Shown here: in pieces, positions 63,140 through 64,000 of the stretch
Layout of the letters: the number at the start of each line of letters is the position of its first letter
Position numbering within the stretch: position 1 is the stretch's first letter
NCBI GenBank assembly: GCA_905116865.2
Contig: CAJHNH020008455.1
Location: forward strand, 342,501-406,500
Source of the DNA: Candidula unifasciata
Lineage: Eukaryota; Mollusca; Gastropoda; Stylommatophora; Geomitridae
Direction: 5' to 3'
Length of the DNA: 64,000 bases
The notes under the pieces: generated by a model
Database searches by the model: none
Told to the model about the DNA's origin: nothing
Seen by the model: only the letters and a program-made list of their open reading frames with translations
Position numbers and translations under genes: made by a program

Positions 63140-64000
<861 letters not shown>

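Overview
This is a repeat-dense eukaryotic genomic window. Genes are split by spliceosomal introns (GT..AG), there are no operons, and there are many SINE, LINE, LTR and hAT remnants, long microsatellites and two 17-N assembly gaps (27158-27174, 60563-60579). The two recognisable host genes and the mixture of tRNA-derived SINEs, jockey/RTE-like LINE tails and a SPIN-like hAT element fit a protostome invertebrate. A mollusc, probably a gastropod, is my best guess. That guess is inference; no marker gene in the window proves it.

Two host genes can be assembled with consistent splice phase. (1) Plus strand, 32880-41437: an hnRNP A/B-family RNA-binding protein of 343 aa in nine coding exons. It has an N-terminal Gly/Arg-rich stretch, two RRMs, a long Gly-rich tail and an M9/PY-NLS-like element. 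It also has an intron in the 3' UTR, a poly(A) signal at 42367, a tandem NAGNAG acceptor, and a candidate alternative last exon with its own AATAAA. (2) Minus strand, 56857-49684: a 172-aa four-TM heme transporter of the HRG1/SLC48A1 family in three exons, with acidic di-leucine and YxxPhi-type endolysosomal sorting signals in its tail. A 96-codon minus-strand reading frame at 44757-45047 lies between them and is unrecognised.

Layout: 1-7.6 kb is non-coding with microsatellites and two minisatellites (42-bp and 27-bp units). 7.65-12.41 kb is a young LTR retrotransposon with LTRs that read identical. It carries one intact 369-codon Gag-NC/protease-like ORF and no recognisable reverse transcriptase or integrase, and it sits inside a tRNA-derived SINE that itself sits in the 27-bp array. 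13.4-27 kb is SINEs, very long (GAA)n/(TTC)n and (GAAA)n tracts, a SPIN-like hAT MITE nested in a SINE, and a 1.7-kb array of 25-bp units. 27-30 kb is a graveyard of non-LTR retrotransposon 3' ends. 30-42.4 kb is a hAT transposase scrap followed by the hnRNP gene. 42.4-57 kb is the intergenic region and the heme-transporter gene, with SINEs, LINE tails, a foldback transposon and three small minisatellites. 57-64 kb is LINE RNase H debris, a second SPIN-like hAT copy with a long internal inverted repeat, a clustered dispersed repeat, and an (ATCT)n/(GTCT)n tract running off the window.

The most unusual content is mobile. One is the Gag-only LTR element, with its 53-bp flanking duplication and a protease-like fold lacking its catalytic triad. 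The other is an abundant roughly 280-bp SINE with a fixed 5' end and a (GAA)n tail, here called GAA-SINE. Its boundaries are fixed by several target-site duplications, and its tails have seeded several of the giant GAA/TTC tracts.
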